Both the position numbers and the translations under genes were made by a program. 64,000 bases of DNA, from contig NZ_JAUEQY010000008.1 of assembly GCF_030406325.1 (NCBI RefSeq), forward strand, positions 124,001 through 188,000. The letters are read 5' to 3'. The DNA comes from Actinomadura sp. DC4 (GTDB lineage Bacteria; Actinomycetota; Actinomycetes; Streptosporangiales; Streptosporangiaceae). Positions 46,676-54,680 of this stretch are shown here, in pieces. How positions within the stretch are numbered: position 1 is the first letter of the stretch; each line of letters begins with the position of its first letter. The notes under the pieces were generated by a model. The model worked only from the letters and a program-made list of their open reading frames with translations. It had not been told where the DNA came from and ran no database searches.

Positions 46676-47845
46676 TCACGGCGCGGTCAGGCGGGCGGCC
46701 CGGCTCAGGAGGTAGTGGTGCTCCGGGCCGCTCGCGGTGAGGCGGGCCGCCGTGCGGTAGCTCTCCGCGGCCGCCGCGGGCTCGCCCACCATCTCCAGCA
46801 GGTGGGCCCGTGCCGCGTGCAGGCGGTGGTGGCCGGGCAGGCGCTCCTCCAGCTCGTCGAGCAGGGCGAGTCCCGTGGCCGGGCCGTGGGTCATCGCCGC
46901 CGCGACGGCGCGGTTGAGCGAGACCATCGGATTGGCGGACATGCGTTCGAGCAGTCCGTACAGCGCCAGGATCTGCGGCCAGTCCGTGTCCCCGACCCCG
47001 GCCGCCTCGTCGTGGATCGCGTTGATCGCGGCCTGGAGCTGGTACGGGCCGACCGCGCCTCTGGCGAGGGTCGCGGTGATCAGCTCGACGCCCTCGGCGA
47101 TGGCCGCGGCGTCCCACCGGCTCCGGTCCTGCTCGGCGAGCGGGATCAGCTCACCCGACGGTCCCGTACGCGCGGGGCGGCGGGCCTCGGTGAGCAGCAT
47201 CAGGGCGAGCAGCCCGGCCACCTCGTTGTCGTCCGGCAGGAGCGCGCGTACCGCCCTGGCCAGGCGGATCGCCTCCCGCGCCAGCTCGCCGCGGTGCAGG
47301 TCGGGGCCGACGCTGACGGTGTACCCCTCGTTGAAGATCAGGTACAGCACGTGCAGCACCGAGTGGAGGCGGTCGGCCCACTCCTCGCCGGACGGGAGGC
47401 GGAACGGCAGGCCCCTGACGCGCTGCTTGGCCCGGCTGATCCGCTGCGCCATGGTCGCCTCGGGCACCAGGAACGCGCTGGCGATCTCCGCCGTGGTCAG
47501 CCCGCCGACGGACCGCAGCGTCAGGGCGATCGCCGACGTCGGGGTCAGGGCCGGATGGCAGCACAGGAACAGCACGGTCAGCGTGTCGTCGCGGTCCGTC
47601 CCGGACTCCTCGTCGGCGGGCGGCGCCGCCCGCCGGCCGGCCCGGCGGGCCACGAGCTCCTCCCGGCGGCGCCGTGCCTGCTCACTCCGTACGTGCTCGG
47701 TCATGCGGCGCGCGGCGACCTGGATCAGCCAGCCGCGCGGATTGTCCGGCACACCCTCGTCCGGCCACTGGGCCGTGGCGGCGAGCAGGGCCTCCTGCAC
47801 CGCGTCCTCGGCGGCCTCGAAGTCCCCGAAACGGCGCGTGAGCAC
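46676..47845 (-). CDS. ECF42-type sigma factor (first of a mirror pair)
   Basis: Sigma factor with a long TPR-like C-terminal extension (SigI-like, DUF6596 region): FGDFEAAEDAVQEALLAA (region 2), LTTAEIASAFLVPEATMAQR (region 4), then [16 protein letters not shown], typical of group ECF42. The extension is needed for activity in this group. It follows a DGPF protein gene in the same direction. GTG 47845 is the first start codon, but family-like sequence (DLLRRLTPQVLG) lies in frame upstream to about 47896 with no start; one extra T after GTG 47900-47898 would explain it. Confidence 0.85.
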   Translation of the reverse strand: MLTRRFGDFEAAEDAVQEALLAATAQWPDEGVPDNPRGWLIQVAARRMTEHVRSEQARRRREELVARRAGRRAAPPADEESGTDRDDTLTVLFLCCHPALTPTSAIALTLRSVGGLTTAEIASAFLVPEATMAQRISRAKQRVRGLPFRLPSGEEWADRLHSVLHVLYLIFNEGYTVSVGPDLHRGELAREAIRLARAVRALLPDDNEVAGLLALMLLTEARRPARTGPSGELIPLAEQDRSRWDAAAIAEGVELITATLARGAVGPYQLQAAINAIHDEAAGVGDTDWPQILALYGLLERMSANPMVSLNRAVAAAMTHGPATGLALLDELEERLPGHHRLHAARAHLLEMVGEPAAAAESYRTAARLTASGPEHHYLLSRAARLTAP

Positions 47846-47894
47846 GCCGAGGACCTGCGGCGTCAGCCGGCGCAGCAGGTCCTCGCCGTCCGTG

Positions 47895-48296
47895 TCACAC
47901 CTCCGGAGAGGGCACCGACATCACCGGGCGTACCTCGATCGGCATGTTCAGCGGGCGGCCGCCGGGCCCGGGTGCGGCCGACACGGTCGCCGCGAGCTCG
48001 ATCGCGCGCTCGGGCGTCTCGCAGTCGACGATCCACCACCCGGCCAGGAACTCCTTGGTCTCGGGGAACGGCCCGTCGCTGACCACCGGGGCCCGGCCGC
48101 CGTCGGCCCGTACGATCCTGGCCTGGTCCGGCATCGCCAGGCCCTGCGCGTCGACGAACTCACCCGAGGCGGCGAGCTTCTCGTTGGTGTCCCGCATGAA
48201 CGCGATGTGCGCCTGGAGCTCCTCGGCCGACCAGCTGTCGATCCCCGGAAAGTCGGTCTGCGCCGCGCTGAACTGCATCAACATCATGTATTTCAT
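47895..48296 (-). CDS. DGPF (YCII-related) protein, partner of ECF42
   Basis: A 133-residue protein of the YCII/DGPF family with the signature VVSDGPFPETKEFLAGWW. DGPF proteins are the regular neighbours and targets of ECF42 sigma factors in actinomycetes; their biochemical role is unclear. Ferredoxin-like alpha/beta fold expected. GAGGGGA precedes ATG 48296. It precedes the ECF42 gene at 46676 and faces a second DGPF gene across 145 nt that contain two opposed TGTCGA boxes. Confidence 0.88.
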   Translation of the reverse strand: MKYMMLMQFSAAQTDFPGIDSWSAEELQAHIAFMRDTNEKLAASGEFVDAQGLAMPDQARIVRADGGRAPVVSDGPFPETKEFLAGWWIVDCETPERAIELAATVSAAPGPGGRPLNMPIEVRPVMSVPSPEV

Positions 48297-48344
48297 GATC
48301 TGTCCCCTCACTGTCACGTATAGGTAGAAGCAGGCGGCGGGTTC

Positions 48345-48382
48345 TCGACATCGTGGCGGAGATTCTTCCGGGGACCTGTCGA
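48345..48382. promoter_or_regulatory. Opposed ECF42-like -35 boxes (TGTCGA)
   Basis: TGTCGA stands on the minus strand at 48350-48345, toward the left DGPF-sigma module, and on the plus strand at 48377-48382, toward the right one. TGTCGA is the -35 motif I recall for ECF42. On the right, CGT follows at 17 nt (48400-48402), compatible with the reported CGA/TC -10; on the left the -10 is not clear. Confidence 0.6.
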
Positions 48383-48441
48383 TCCGGGTGCGGGCCGTTC
48401 GTGTAGAGGGTGAAAGGACCCCTTCCAAGAGGAGCGTTCAG

Positions 48442-48789
48442 ATGAAGCAGTACGTGCTCAACGTCATTCAACCCGACGGCGACCGGCCGCCGCCCGAGGA
48501 CCTCGGGCCGATCATCGAGCGGGTCATGGCCTGGGAGGGAGAGGTCAAGGCCGCCGGCGCCTGGGTGTTCACCGCCCGGCTGCACCTGGCGAGCACGGCC
48601 ACCGTCGTACGGATGCAGGACGGCGAGGCCCTGATGACCGACGGTCCGTTCGCCGAGGGCAAGGAGCACATCGGCGGTTTCACGATCGTCAGCGCGCCCG
48701 ACCTGGACGGCGCGCTCGACTGGGCGCAGCGGCTCAGTGCGGCGACCACACTCCCGATCGAGGTGCGCCCGGTCGACGACGGCGAATGA
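48442..48789 (+). CDS. DGPF (YCII-related) protein, second copy
   Basis: A 115-residue paralogue of the protein at 47895, with [17 protein letters not shown] as signature and the terminal IEVRPV motif that both share. AAGAGGAG precedes ATG 48442. Its TGA overlaps the ATG of the ECF42 gene at 48786, so partner and sigma factor are made together. The module mirrors the one on the left, DGPF and sigma outward from a common promoter region. Confidence 0.88.
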   Translation: MKQYVLNVIQPDGDRPPPEDLGPIIERVMAWEGEVKAAGAWVFTARLHLASTATVVRMQDGEALMTDGPFAEGKEHIGGFTIVSAPDLDGALDWAQRLSAATTLPIEVRPVDDGE

Positions 48790-49976
48790 CGCCGGTCGAG
48801 CGGGTCTTCGCCGAGGAGTACGGCCGCGCGGTCGCGGTGCTGGTGCGCGTCTTCGGCGACATCGACATCGCCGAAGAGGCGGTCCAGGACGCCTTCACCG
48901 AGGCGGTACGCCGCTGGCCGGACGGCGGCGTGCCCCCGAGCCCGGCGGGGTGGATCATCACCACCGCCCGCAACCGGGCGATCGACCGGCTCCGGCGCGA
49001 GGGCTCGCGCGCGGACCGGTACGCCCAGGCCGCCCTGCTCAACGCCCGCGACGAACCGGCCGAGGAGGGCGCCGTGCGCGACGACCGGCTACGCCTGATC
49101 TTCACCTGCTGCCACCCCGCGCTCGGCACCGGCGTCCAGGTCGCCCTCACGCTCCGGCTCCTCGGCGGGCTCACCACCGCCGAGATCGCCCGCGCCTTCC
49201 TGGTGCCGGAGAAGACCATGGCCCAGCGGCTCGTACGGGCCAAGGGGAAGATCCGCGACGCGCGCATCCCGTACCGCGTGCCCGGCGAGGCCGAACTGCC
49301 CGGCCGGCTGCGCGCCGTGCTCGCCGTCGTCTACCTGATCTTCAACGAGGGGTACGCCGCCAGCTCGGGCGAGCGGCTGGTCCGGGCGGGCCTGTGCGCG
49401 GAGGCCATCCGCCTCGGCCGGCTGCTGGCCGAGCTCATGCCGGACGAGCCGGAGGTCATCGGGCTGCTCGCGCTGATGCTGCTGCTGGAGTCGCGCCGCG
49501 CCGCCCGTACAGGCCCGGACGGTGCGCTCGTACGCCTGGCCGACCAGGACCGCGAGCGCTGGGACCACGACCTCGTCGCCGAGGGGCAGGATCTCGTGCG
49601 GCGCTGCCTTCGGCGTGACCGGCCGGGGCCGTACCAGGTCCAGGCGGCGATCAACGCCGTCCACAGCGACCCGCCGACGGACTGGACGCAGGTCCTGGCC
49701 CTGTACGACCTGCTGTGGTCGTTCACGCCGACCCCGATCGTGGCGCTCAACCGCGCGGTCGCGGTCGCCGAGGTCGAGGGGCCGGCCACCGCGCTGGCCC
49801 TGGTCGAGGAACTGGACCTCGACGGCTACCACCTGTTCCACGCCATCCGCGCCGACCTGCTGCGGCGGCTGGGCCGCGACGACGAGGCGGCGCGGGCCTA
49901 CGACACGGCGATCGCCCGCGCCGCGAACGCCGCGGAGCGCGACTTCCTGATCCGCGGCCGGAGCTCGGTGGCCTGA
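48786..49976 (+). CDS. ECF42-type sigma factor (second of a mirror pair)
   Basis: Sigma factor of 396 residues with region 2 ([20 protein letters not shown]), region 4 ([20 protein letters not shown]) and the ECF42 TPR-like extension ([20 protein letters not shown], later [20 protein letters not shown]). Its N-terminus [20 protein letters not shown] is intact, in contrast to the paralogue. ATG 48786 overlaps the DGPF stop (ATGA). It is expected to read the TGTCGA promoters next door, and both modules may cross-activate. Confidence 0.92.
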   Translation: MTPVERVFAEEYGRAVAVLVRVFGDIDIAEEAVQDAFTEAVRRWPDGGVPPSPAGWIITTARNRAIDRLRREGSRADRYAQAALLNARDEPAEEGAVRDDRLRLIFTCCHPALGTGVQVALTLRLLGGLTTAEIARAFLVPEKTMAQRLVRAKGKIRDARIPYRVPGEAELPGRLRAVLAVVYLIFNEGYAASSGERLVRAGLCAEAIRLGRLLAELMPDEPEVIGLLALMLLLESRRAARTGPDGALVRLADQDRERWDHDLVAEGQDLVRRCLRRDRPGPYQVQAAINAVHSDPPTDWTQVLALYDLLWSFTPTPIVALNRAVAVAEVEGPATALALVEELDLDGYHLFHAIRADLLRRLGRDDEAARAYDTAIARAANAAERDFLIRGRSSVA

Positions 49977-50025
49977 GATTCGGCTCGGTGGCCTGGAGCG
50001 AGCCGTCGCCAGGTCATCGGGCTTA

Positions 50026-50058
50026 CTTCACTTTCCGTTCATAACGGGCATTTAACCT
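50026..50058 (+). promoter_or_regulatory. Candidate PHO box upstream of the phosphate transporter
   Basis: CTTCACTTTCC, GTTCATAACGG and GCATTTAACCT are three adjacent 11-nt units whose first two share the TTCA core of PhoP direct repeats (G-T-TCA type). They end 40 nt before the transporter ATG. Similarity is partial, and Pit transporters are not always PhoP-controlled. Confidence 0.4.
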
Positions 50059-50098
50059 GATCAGAGCCGCCGCCACCCCTTGAGGAGGCCGAGCACTG

Positions 50099-51232
50099 AT
50101 GGGTCACTGGTCGTTCCTGGTCGTGGTCGTTGTGATCACGGCGCTGGCATTCGATTTCACCAACGGCTTCCACGACACGGCGAACGCGATGGCGACCTCG
50201 GTCGCCACCGGCGCGTTGCCACCGAAGGTCGCCGTGGCGATCTCCGGAGCACTCAACCTGGTCGGGGCGTTCCTCTCCACCGAGGTCGCCAAGACGATCT
50301 CGGGCGGGATCGTCGACGACGGCCTGGTCACCCCCTGGATGATCTTCGCTGGACTGGTCGGCGCCATCGTCTGGAATCTGCTGACCTGGCTGGTCGGCCT
50401 GCCCTCCAGCTCGTCGCACGCGCTCTTCGGCGGCCTGATCGGGGCGGTCTGGGTCGGCGCGGGCATGAAGGGCGTCCACTTCACCGAGGTCACCGAGAAG
50501 ATCCTCATCCCCGCCGTCGCGTCCCCGATCGTCGCCGGAGTGGTCGCGATGGTGGCGACCTACCTCGCGTACGTGATCACGCGGCGCGGCCGGGAGCGGG
50601 AGGTCACGCGCGGGTTCCGGTTCGGGCAGGTGGCCTCCGCGTCACTGGTCTCGCTGGCGCACGGCACCAACGACGCGCAGAAGACGATGGGCGTCATCAC
50701 CCTGACGCTGATCTCGGCCGGAGTCCTCTCGCACGGGTCCGGGCCGCCGTGGTGGGTGGTCCTGCTCGCGGGCGGCGCGATAGCGCTCGGCACGTACGCG
50801 GGCGGCTGGCGGATCATCCGCACGATGGGCAAGGGCCTGACCGACATCCAGTCGCCACAGGGCTTCGCCGCCGAGACCGCCTCGACCACGGTCATCCTCG
50901 CCTCGTCCCACCTGGGCTTCGCGCTCTCCACCACCCAGGTCTGCTCCGGCGGCATTCTCGGCGCCGGCATCGGCCGGCGGCTCGCCGAGGTGCGCTGGAA
51001 CGTGGCGGGCCGGATGGCCCTGGCCTGGCTGTTCACGCTGCCGGCCGCCGCGGCCGTGGGCGGCGTGTCCGCGGCCGTCGCCAAGCAGGGGACCGCCGGA
51101 ATCGTGGTCATCTTCGTGGCCGTCCTCGCAGTCGCCTCCGGCATCTACGCCATGTCGCGACGGGACCCGGTCGACTCCAAGAACGTCAACGACCAGCCTG
51201 CGGCGCCGGCCATGTCGGCGACCGCGGCATGA
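50099..51232 (+). CDS. pit: Inorganic phosphate transporter, Pit family
   Basis: Low-affinity metal-phosphate/proton symporter in the membrane (377 residues, about ten helices). The two family repeats are clear: FDFTNGFHDTANAMATSVAT near the N-terminus and VSLAHGTNDAQKTMGVITL in the second half, plus GLPSSSSHALFGGLIGA. TTGAGGAGG precedes ATG 50099. The small membrane protein at 51246 follows after 13 nt, as usual for Pit operons of actinomycetes. Confidence 0.95.
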   Translation: MGHWSFLVVVVVITALAFDFTNGFHDTANAMATSVATGALPPKVAVAISGALNLVGAFLSTEVAKTISGGIVDDGLVTPWMIFAGLVGAIVWNLLTWLVGLPSSSSHALFGGLIGAVWVGAGMKGVHFTEVTEKILIPAVASPIVAGVVAMVATYLAYVITRRGREREVTRGFRFGQVASASLVSLAHGTNDAQKTMGVITLTLISAGVLSHGSGPPWWVVLLAGGAIALGTYAGGWRIIRTMGKGLTDIQSPQGFAAETASTTVILASSHLGFALSTTQVCSGGILGAGIGRRLAEVRWNVAGRMALAWLFTLPAAAAVGGVSAAVAKQGTAGIVVIFVAVLAVASGIYAMSRRDPVDSKNVNDQPAAPAMSATAA

Positions 51233-51245
51233 GGGGAGGGCGAAG

Positions 51246-51470
51246 ATGGACATCAAGTGGAGCGCGCTCGGCGAGGTGGCCCTGGTCAGCCTCGCCGTGG
51301 GCGTCGCGATCGTCGTGATCTTCTCGGTGGGAGTACTCGCGTCGTCCCTCGGCGGGGCTGACGACGCCCCGCCGGCGCGTACGGGCACACTCGCCGCCGG
51401 GCTCTGTTTCCTCGCGTGCGCTCTCATCGCGGCGTACGGGATCTATCTCATCGTGCCGCAGTTCCACTGA
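51246..51470 (+). CDS. Small membrane protein encoded with Pit
   Basis: A 74-residue protein with two helices (EVALVSLAVGVAIVVIFSVG and LAAGLCFLACALIAAYGIYL) joined by a polar loop. Proteins of this size regularly follow pit in actinomycetes; a structural or regulatory partner role is inference. GAGGGCGAAG precedes ATG 51246. Confidence 0.75.
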   Translation: MDIKWSALGEVALVSLAVGVAIVVIFSVGVLASSLGGADDAPPARTGTLAAGLCFLACALIAAYGIYLIVPQFH

Positions 51471-51501
51471 CGTTCGGGGCCTCTCCTTCTCGCCGGGGAG
51501 G

Positions 51502-52554
51502 CTAGTCGACGTACGGGCCGAGCAGTGAGAGGTCGGCGGGGGACAGCCGGTCCTTGGCGGTGTTGGCCTGGTGCCAGTACGGGTAGTTCAGCGGCGGCGC
51601 GCTCACCTTGTCGAGGCGGGCGCGCTCCTCGTCGTCCAGCCGCAGGTCGGCGGCGGCGAGGTTGTCGGCCAGCTGCTCGCTGGTCCGCGCGCCGATGACC
51701 AGCGACGTGACGCCCTGGCGGCCGAGGAGGTAGGCCAGCGCGACCTGCGCGGCGGAGACGCCCCGGGCCTCGGCGACGTCGACGAGGACGTCGATCGTGT
51801 CGTACAGCTTGTCCTCGTCGTACACGGGTGGCTCGTCCCACTCGGTCAGCCGGCGAGACCCCTCCGGAGCCGTCTGCCCGCGGCGGTACTTCCCGGACAG
51901 CAGGCCGCCGGCGAGCGGGCTCCAGACGAGGATGCCCAGCCCTTGGTCGATCGCCGCCGGGACGAGCTCGTACTCCGCCTCGCGCGCCTGCAGGGAGTAG
52001 TAGATCTGCTGGCTCACGAACCGCTCGTAGCCGAGGCGGTCCGCGGTGCCGAGCGCCTTCATCAGCTGCCAGCCGGTGTAGTTGGACGCACCGACGTAGC
52101 GGACCTTGCCGGCCTTGACCAGCGAGTCCAGCGCTTCGAGGGTCTCCTCCAGCGGGGTGACGCCGTCCCACTCGTGCACCTGGTAGAGGTCGATGTAGTC
52201 GGTGCCGAGCCGCCGCAGGCTCGCCTCGCAGCCGCGCACGATGTGGTGGCGCGACAGTCCCGCGTCGTTGGGCCCCGGGCCCATCGGCATCCGGACCTTG
52301 GTGGCGATCAGCACCTCGTCCCGCCGCCCGGCCACGGCCGCACCGACGATCTCCTCCGACCGGCCGGCCGAGTAGACGTCGGCCGTGTCGATCAGGTTGA
52401 CCCCGGCATCGAGGCACATGTCGACCTGCCGCCGAGCCTCGTCGGTCTCGGTGTTGCCCACGTTCCCGAACGGCCCCTTGCCGCCGAAGGTCATCGTGCC
52501 CATCGTGAGCGCCGACACCCTCAGCCCCGAACGCCCCAGCTGTCGATATTCCAT
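51502..52554 (-). CDS. Aldo/keto reductase
   Basis: NADPH-dependent TIM-barrel oxidoreductase of 350 residues. The catalytic tetrad is present: Asp56 and Tyr61 (LIDTADVYSAGRSE), Lys86 (IATKVRM) and His127 (YQVHEWDG); the C-terminal VIGARTSEQLADNL binds the cofactor. TAGGAT (52566-52561, minus strand) is exactly 6 nt before the ATG, so the message is likely leaderless. It is divergent from a small monooxygenase gene with only 59 nt between the two starts. Substrate unknown. Confidence 0.93.
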   Translation of the reverse strand: MEYRQLGRSGLRVSALTMGTMTFGGKGPFGNVGNTETDEARRQVDMCLDAGVNLIDTADVYSAGRSEEIVGAAVAGRRDEVLIATKVRMPMGPGPNDAGLSRHHIVRGCEASLRRLGTDYIDLYQVHEWDGVTPLEETLEALDSLVKAGKVRYVGASNYTGWQLMKALGTADRLGYERFVSQQIYYSLQAREAEYELVPAAIDQGLGILVWSPLAGGLLSGKYRRGQTAPEGSRRLTEWDEPPVYDEDKLYDTIDVLVDVAEARGVSAAQVALAYLLGRQGVTSLVIGARTSEQLADNLAAADLRLDDEERARLDKVSAPPLNYPYWHQANTAKDRLSPADLSLLGPYVD

Positions 52555-52613
52555 GATTCGATCCTAGTTAGGGCCGGTGGACGGGCCATCGGCGGCCACT
52601 TCGAGGAGAGTCG

Positions 52614-52940
52614 ATGATCTTCATTACCGCGAAGTTCCGGGTCCGGGCCGAGGATGCCGACCGGTGGCCGGAGATCTCCCGGGAGTTCACCGAGGCGACT
52701 CGCGGCGAGCCGGGATGCCTGTGGTTCGACTGGTCCCGCAGCCTGGACGACCCGAACGAGTACGTGCTGGTCGAGGCGTTCCGGGACGACGACGCGGCGG
52801 TCGCGCACGTACGGTCGGACCACTTCACGACCGCCCGGCGGACCCTGCCCCCGCACCTGTCCGAGACCCCGCGCATCGTGAACACCAAGCTCCCCCAGGA
52901 CGACTGGTCCGAACTCGGTGAGATGGCCGTGGAGCCCTAG
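52614..52940 (+). CDS. Antibiotic biosynthesis monooxygenase (ABM) domain protein
   Basis: A 108-residue ferredoxin-like protein: FITAKFRVRAEDADRWPEIS, EPGCLWFDWSRSLDDPNEYV and a later AHVRSDHF, the ABM/quinol-monooxygenase pattern. Such small enzymes act on quinols or polyketides without a cofactor, or degrade heme. GAGGAGAG precedes ATG 52614. It is divergent from the aldo/keto reductase and may share its regulation. Confidence 0.85.
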   Translation: MIFITAKFRVRAEDADRWPEISREFTEATRGEPGCLWFDWSRSLDDPNEYVLVEAFRDDDAAVAHVRSDHFTTARRTLPPHLSETPRIVNTKLPQDDWSELGEMAVEP

Positions 52941-53016
52941 AGTCCCGCCCGCGAAGGTCGTTCCAGATCCACGACGGTGCAGTCGAGGAGACTCCGGATG
53001 AGCTGCACGCGAAGCG

Positions 53017-54258
53017 TCAGAACGCCTGGAAAAGACGTCGTTCCAGGAAGTCGTTGGTGAATACGCCGCGCGGGTCGTAGTGGCGGGTCAAGGCGTGGAA
53101 GTCGGGAAGTCGCGGGTAGAGGGCGCGCACGGTCTCAGGCGGCGTCGTGAAGAGTTTGCCCCAGTGCGGTCTGGCCTCGTACGGCGCCAGGCGTTCCTCC
53201 AGCAGGCCGACCACCGGCAGGACTCTCGGTATGTCCTTGATCCACGTGAAGTGGATGCCGATGCTGTCCCGCCCGTACGCGCTGCTCATCCACAGGTCGT
53301 CGCCGGCGATCGTGCGGATTTCTGAGATCTGCAGGACCGGGGCCACCGACGACTTGATCGCGTCCACCGCGCGCAGCGCCTCCGCGGCACGGGAACGCGG
53401 TACGAGGTACTCCGTCTGCAGCTCCACCCCGCTGCTCGGTGTGAACTCCGGCCGGAAGTGCGGCAGCCGCTCGTGCCACGGTCCGGATACGCCGAGCTGC
53501 TCGGTGCACGGCGCGGCCGAGATGCCGGGGACCGGATGCCTCGGCCCGTCGGCGGGACGGGCCGAGAACCAGTCCGCCGCGAAAGGGTCCGTCTTCGTCT
53601 TGATCCACACCTGGTCGACCAGCGGGCCCTGCCAGCCGGTGAACGCGCTGACGCTGTACGCGCTGGAGAACACGTCGTCGAAATGCGAGCAAAGGATCTC
53701 GAACGGCAGGTCCTCGTACACGTACTGGCGCAGCGAGAAGGCGGGCCGTACGTCGAGGGTCACGTTCACGACGACCCCGAGCGCCCCCAGTCCGACGACC
53801 GCGCCGTCGAAACCCTCCTGGCCCCGGGCCAGCCGGATCAGGTCGCCGTCGGCGGTGAGCAGCTCCAGCGCGGACACGGCGGTGGCGAGGTTGCCGTTCG
53901 CGTCGCCGGAGCCGTGTGTGGCCGTGGCGACCGAGCCGGCCACGGAGATGTGCGGCAGCGAGGCGAGGTTGTGCAGGGCGAGGCCGCGTTCGTGCAAACG
54001 CCGCCCCACCGAGGCGTACCTGAGGCTGGCGGCGACCGTCACCGTACGAGCCGAGGTGTCGAGATCGAAGACCGGCGGGAGCCCTTCCAGCGAGAGGAGT
54101 ACGCCCGGTGTGTCGGCGATGTCGTTGAAGGAATGGCCGCTGCCGAGCGCACGGACCCGGTCCGCGCCCGCGACGAGGGCTCGTACCTCGTCGAGCGTGC
54201 CCGGCCGTCGTACCTCGGACTGGAACGTGACGCTCCCGGCCCAGTTGGTCGCACTCAT
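53017..54258 (-). CDS. Alditol oxidase (FAD-linked, AldO-like)
   Basis: Flavoenzyme of 413 residues of the VAO family that oxidises sugar alcohols such as xylitol or sorbitol with O2. The FAD domain has RALGSGHSFNDIADT, with His42 as the covalent flavin ligand, and SLPHISVAGSVATATHGSG. The C-terminal ALO domain has EFTPSSGVELQTEYLVPR and HWGKLF, very like Streptomyces AldO as I recall it. GGAGGCGGCG precedes ATG 54258. The gene is alone and divergent from the YjbR gene. Confidence 0.9.
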   Translation of the reverse strand: MSATNWAGSVTFQSEVRRPGTLDEVRALVAGADRVRALGSGHSFNDIADTPGVLLSLEGLPPVFDLDTSARTVTVAASLRYASVGRRLHERGLALHNLASLPHISVAGSVATATHGSGDANGNLATAVSALELLTADGDLIRLARGQEGFDGAVVGLGALGVVVNVTLDVRPAFSLRQYVYEDLPFEILCSHFDDVFSSAYSVSAFTGWQGPLVDQVWIKTKTDPFAADWFSARPADGPRHPVPGISAAPCTEQLGVSGPWHERLPHFRPEFTPSSGVELQTEYLVPRSRAAEALRAVDAIKSSVAPVLQISEIRTIAGDDLWMSSAYGRDSIGIHFTWIKDIPRVLPVVGLLEERLAPYEARPHWGKLFTTPPETVRALYPRLPDFHALTRHYDPRGVFTNDFLERRLFQAF

Positions 54259-54314
54259 CGCCGCCTCCTTAGTCCTGCTAAGGCAACATATAGGGCGGCT
54301 ACCGAGGAGGGACG

Positions 54315-54680
54315 ATGGACGATCCGCTGGAGCGGCTGCGCGGCATCTGCCTGGGCCTGCCGGAGACGACCGAGCGGATCAGCCACGGCTCGCCGGCCTG
54401 GTTCGTCCGTGGCAAGACGACCTTCGTGAGGTACGCGGACGACCACCACGGCGACGGGCGGCTGGCGTTCTGGTGTGCCGCCCCGCCCGGCGTGCAGGAG
54501 GCGCTGGTGGCCGAGGACCCGAACACCTACTACGTTCCGGCGTACGTGGGCGTGCACGGCTGGCTGGGCGTACGCCTCGACGTTCCTGCCGACTGGGTGG
54601 TGATCGCCGAGCTGGTCGAGGACGCCTACCGGAAGGTCGCCCCGAAACGGCTGGTCGCCCTGCTGGAAAAAGGCGGTTAG
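54315..54680 (+). CDS. MmcQ/YjbR family protein
   Basis: A 121-residue protein with the YjbR fold (double-wing, sometimes called DNA-binding): LRGICLGLPETTERISHGSP at the start, then WFVRGKTTFVRYADD and a C-terminal helix LVEDAYRKVAPKRLV. The function is not established. GAGGAGGGACG precedes ATG 54315. Its last 4 nt overlap the end of the kinase-like gene. Confidence 0.88.
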   Translation: MDDPLERLRGICLGLPETTERISHGSPAWFVRGKTTFVRYADDHHGDGRLAFWCAAPPGVQEALVAEDPNTYYVPAYVGVHGWLGVRLDVPADWVVIAELVEDAYRKVAPKRLVALLEKGG

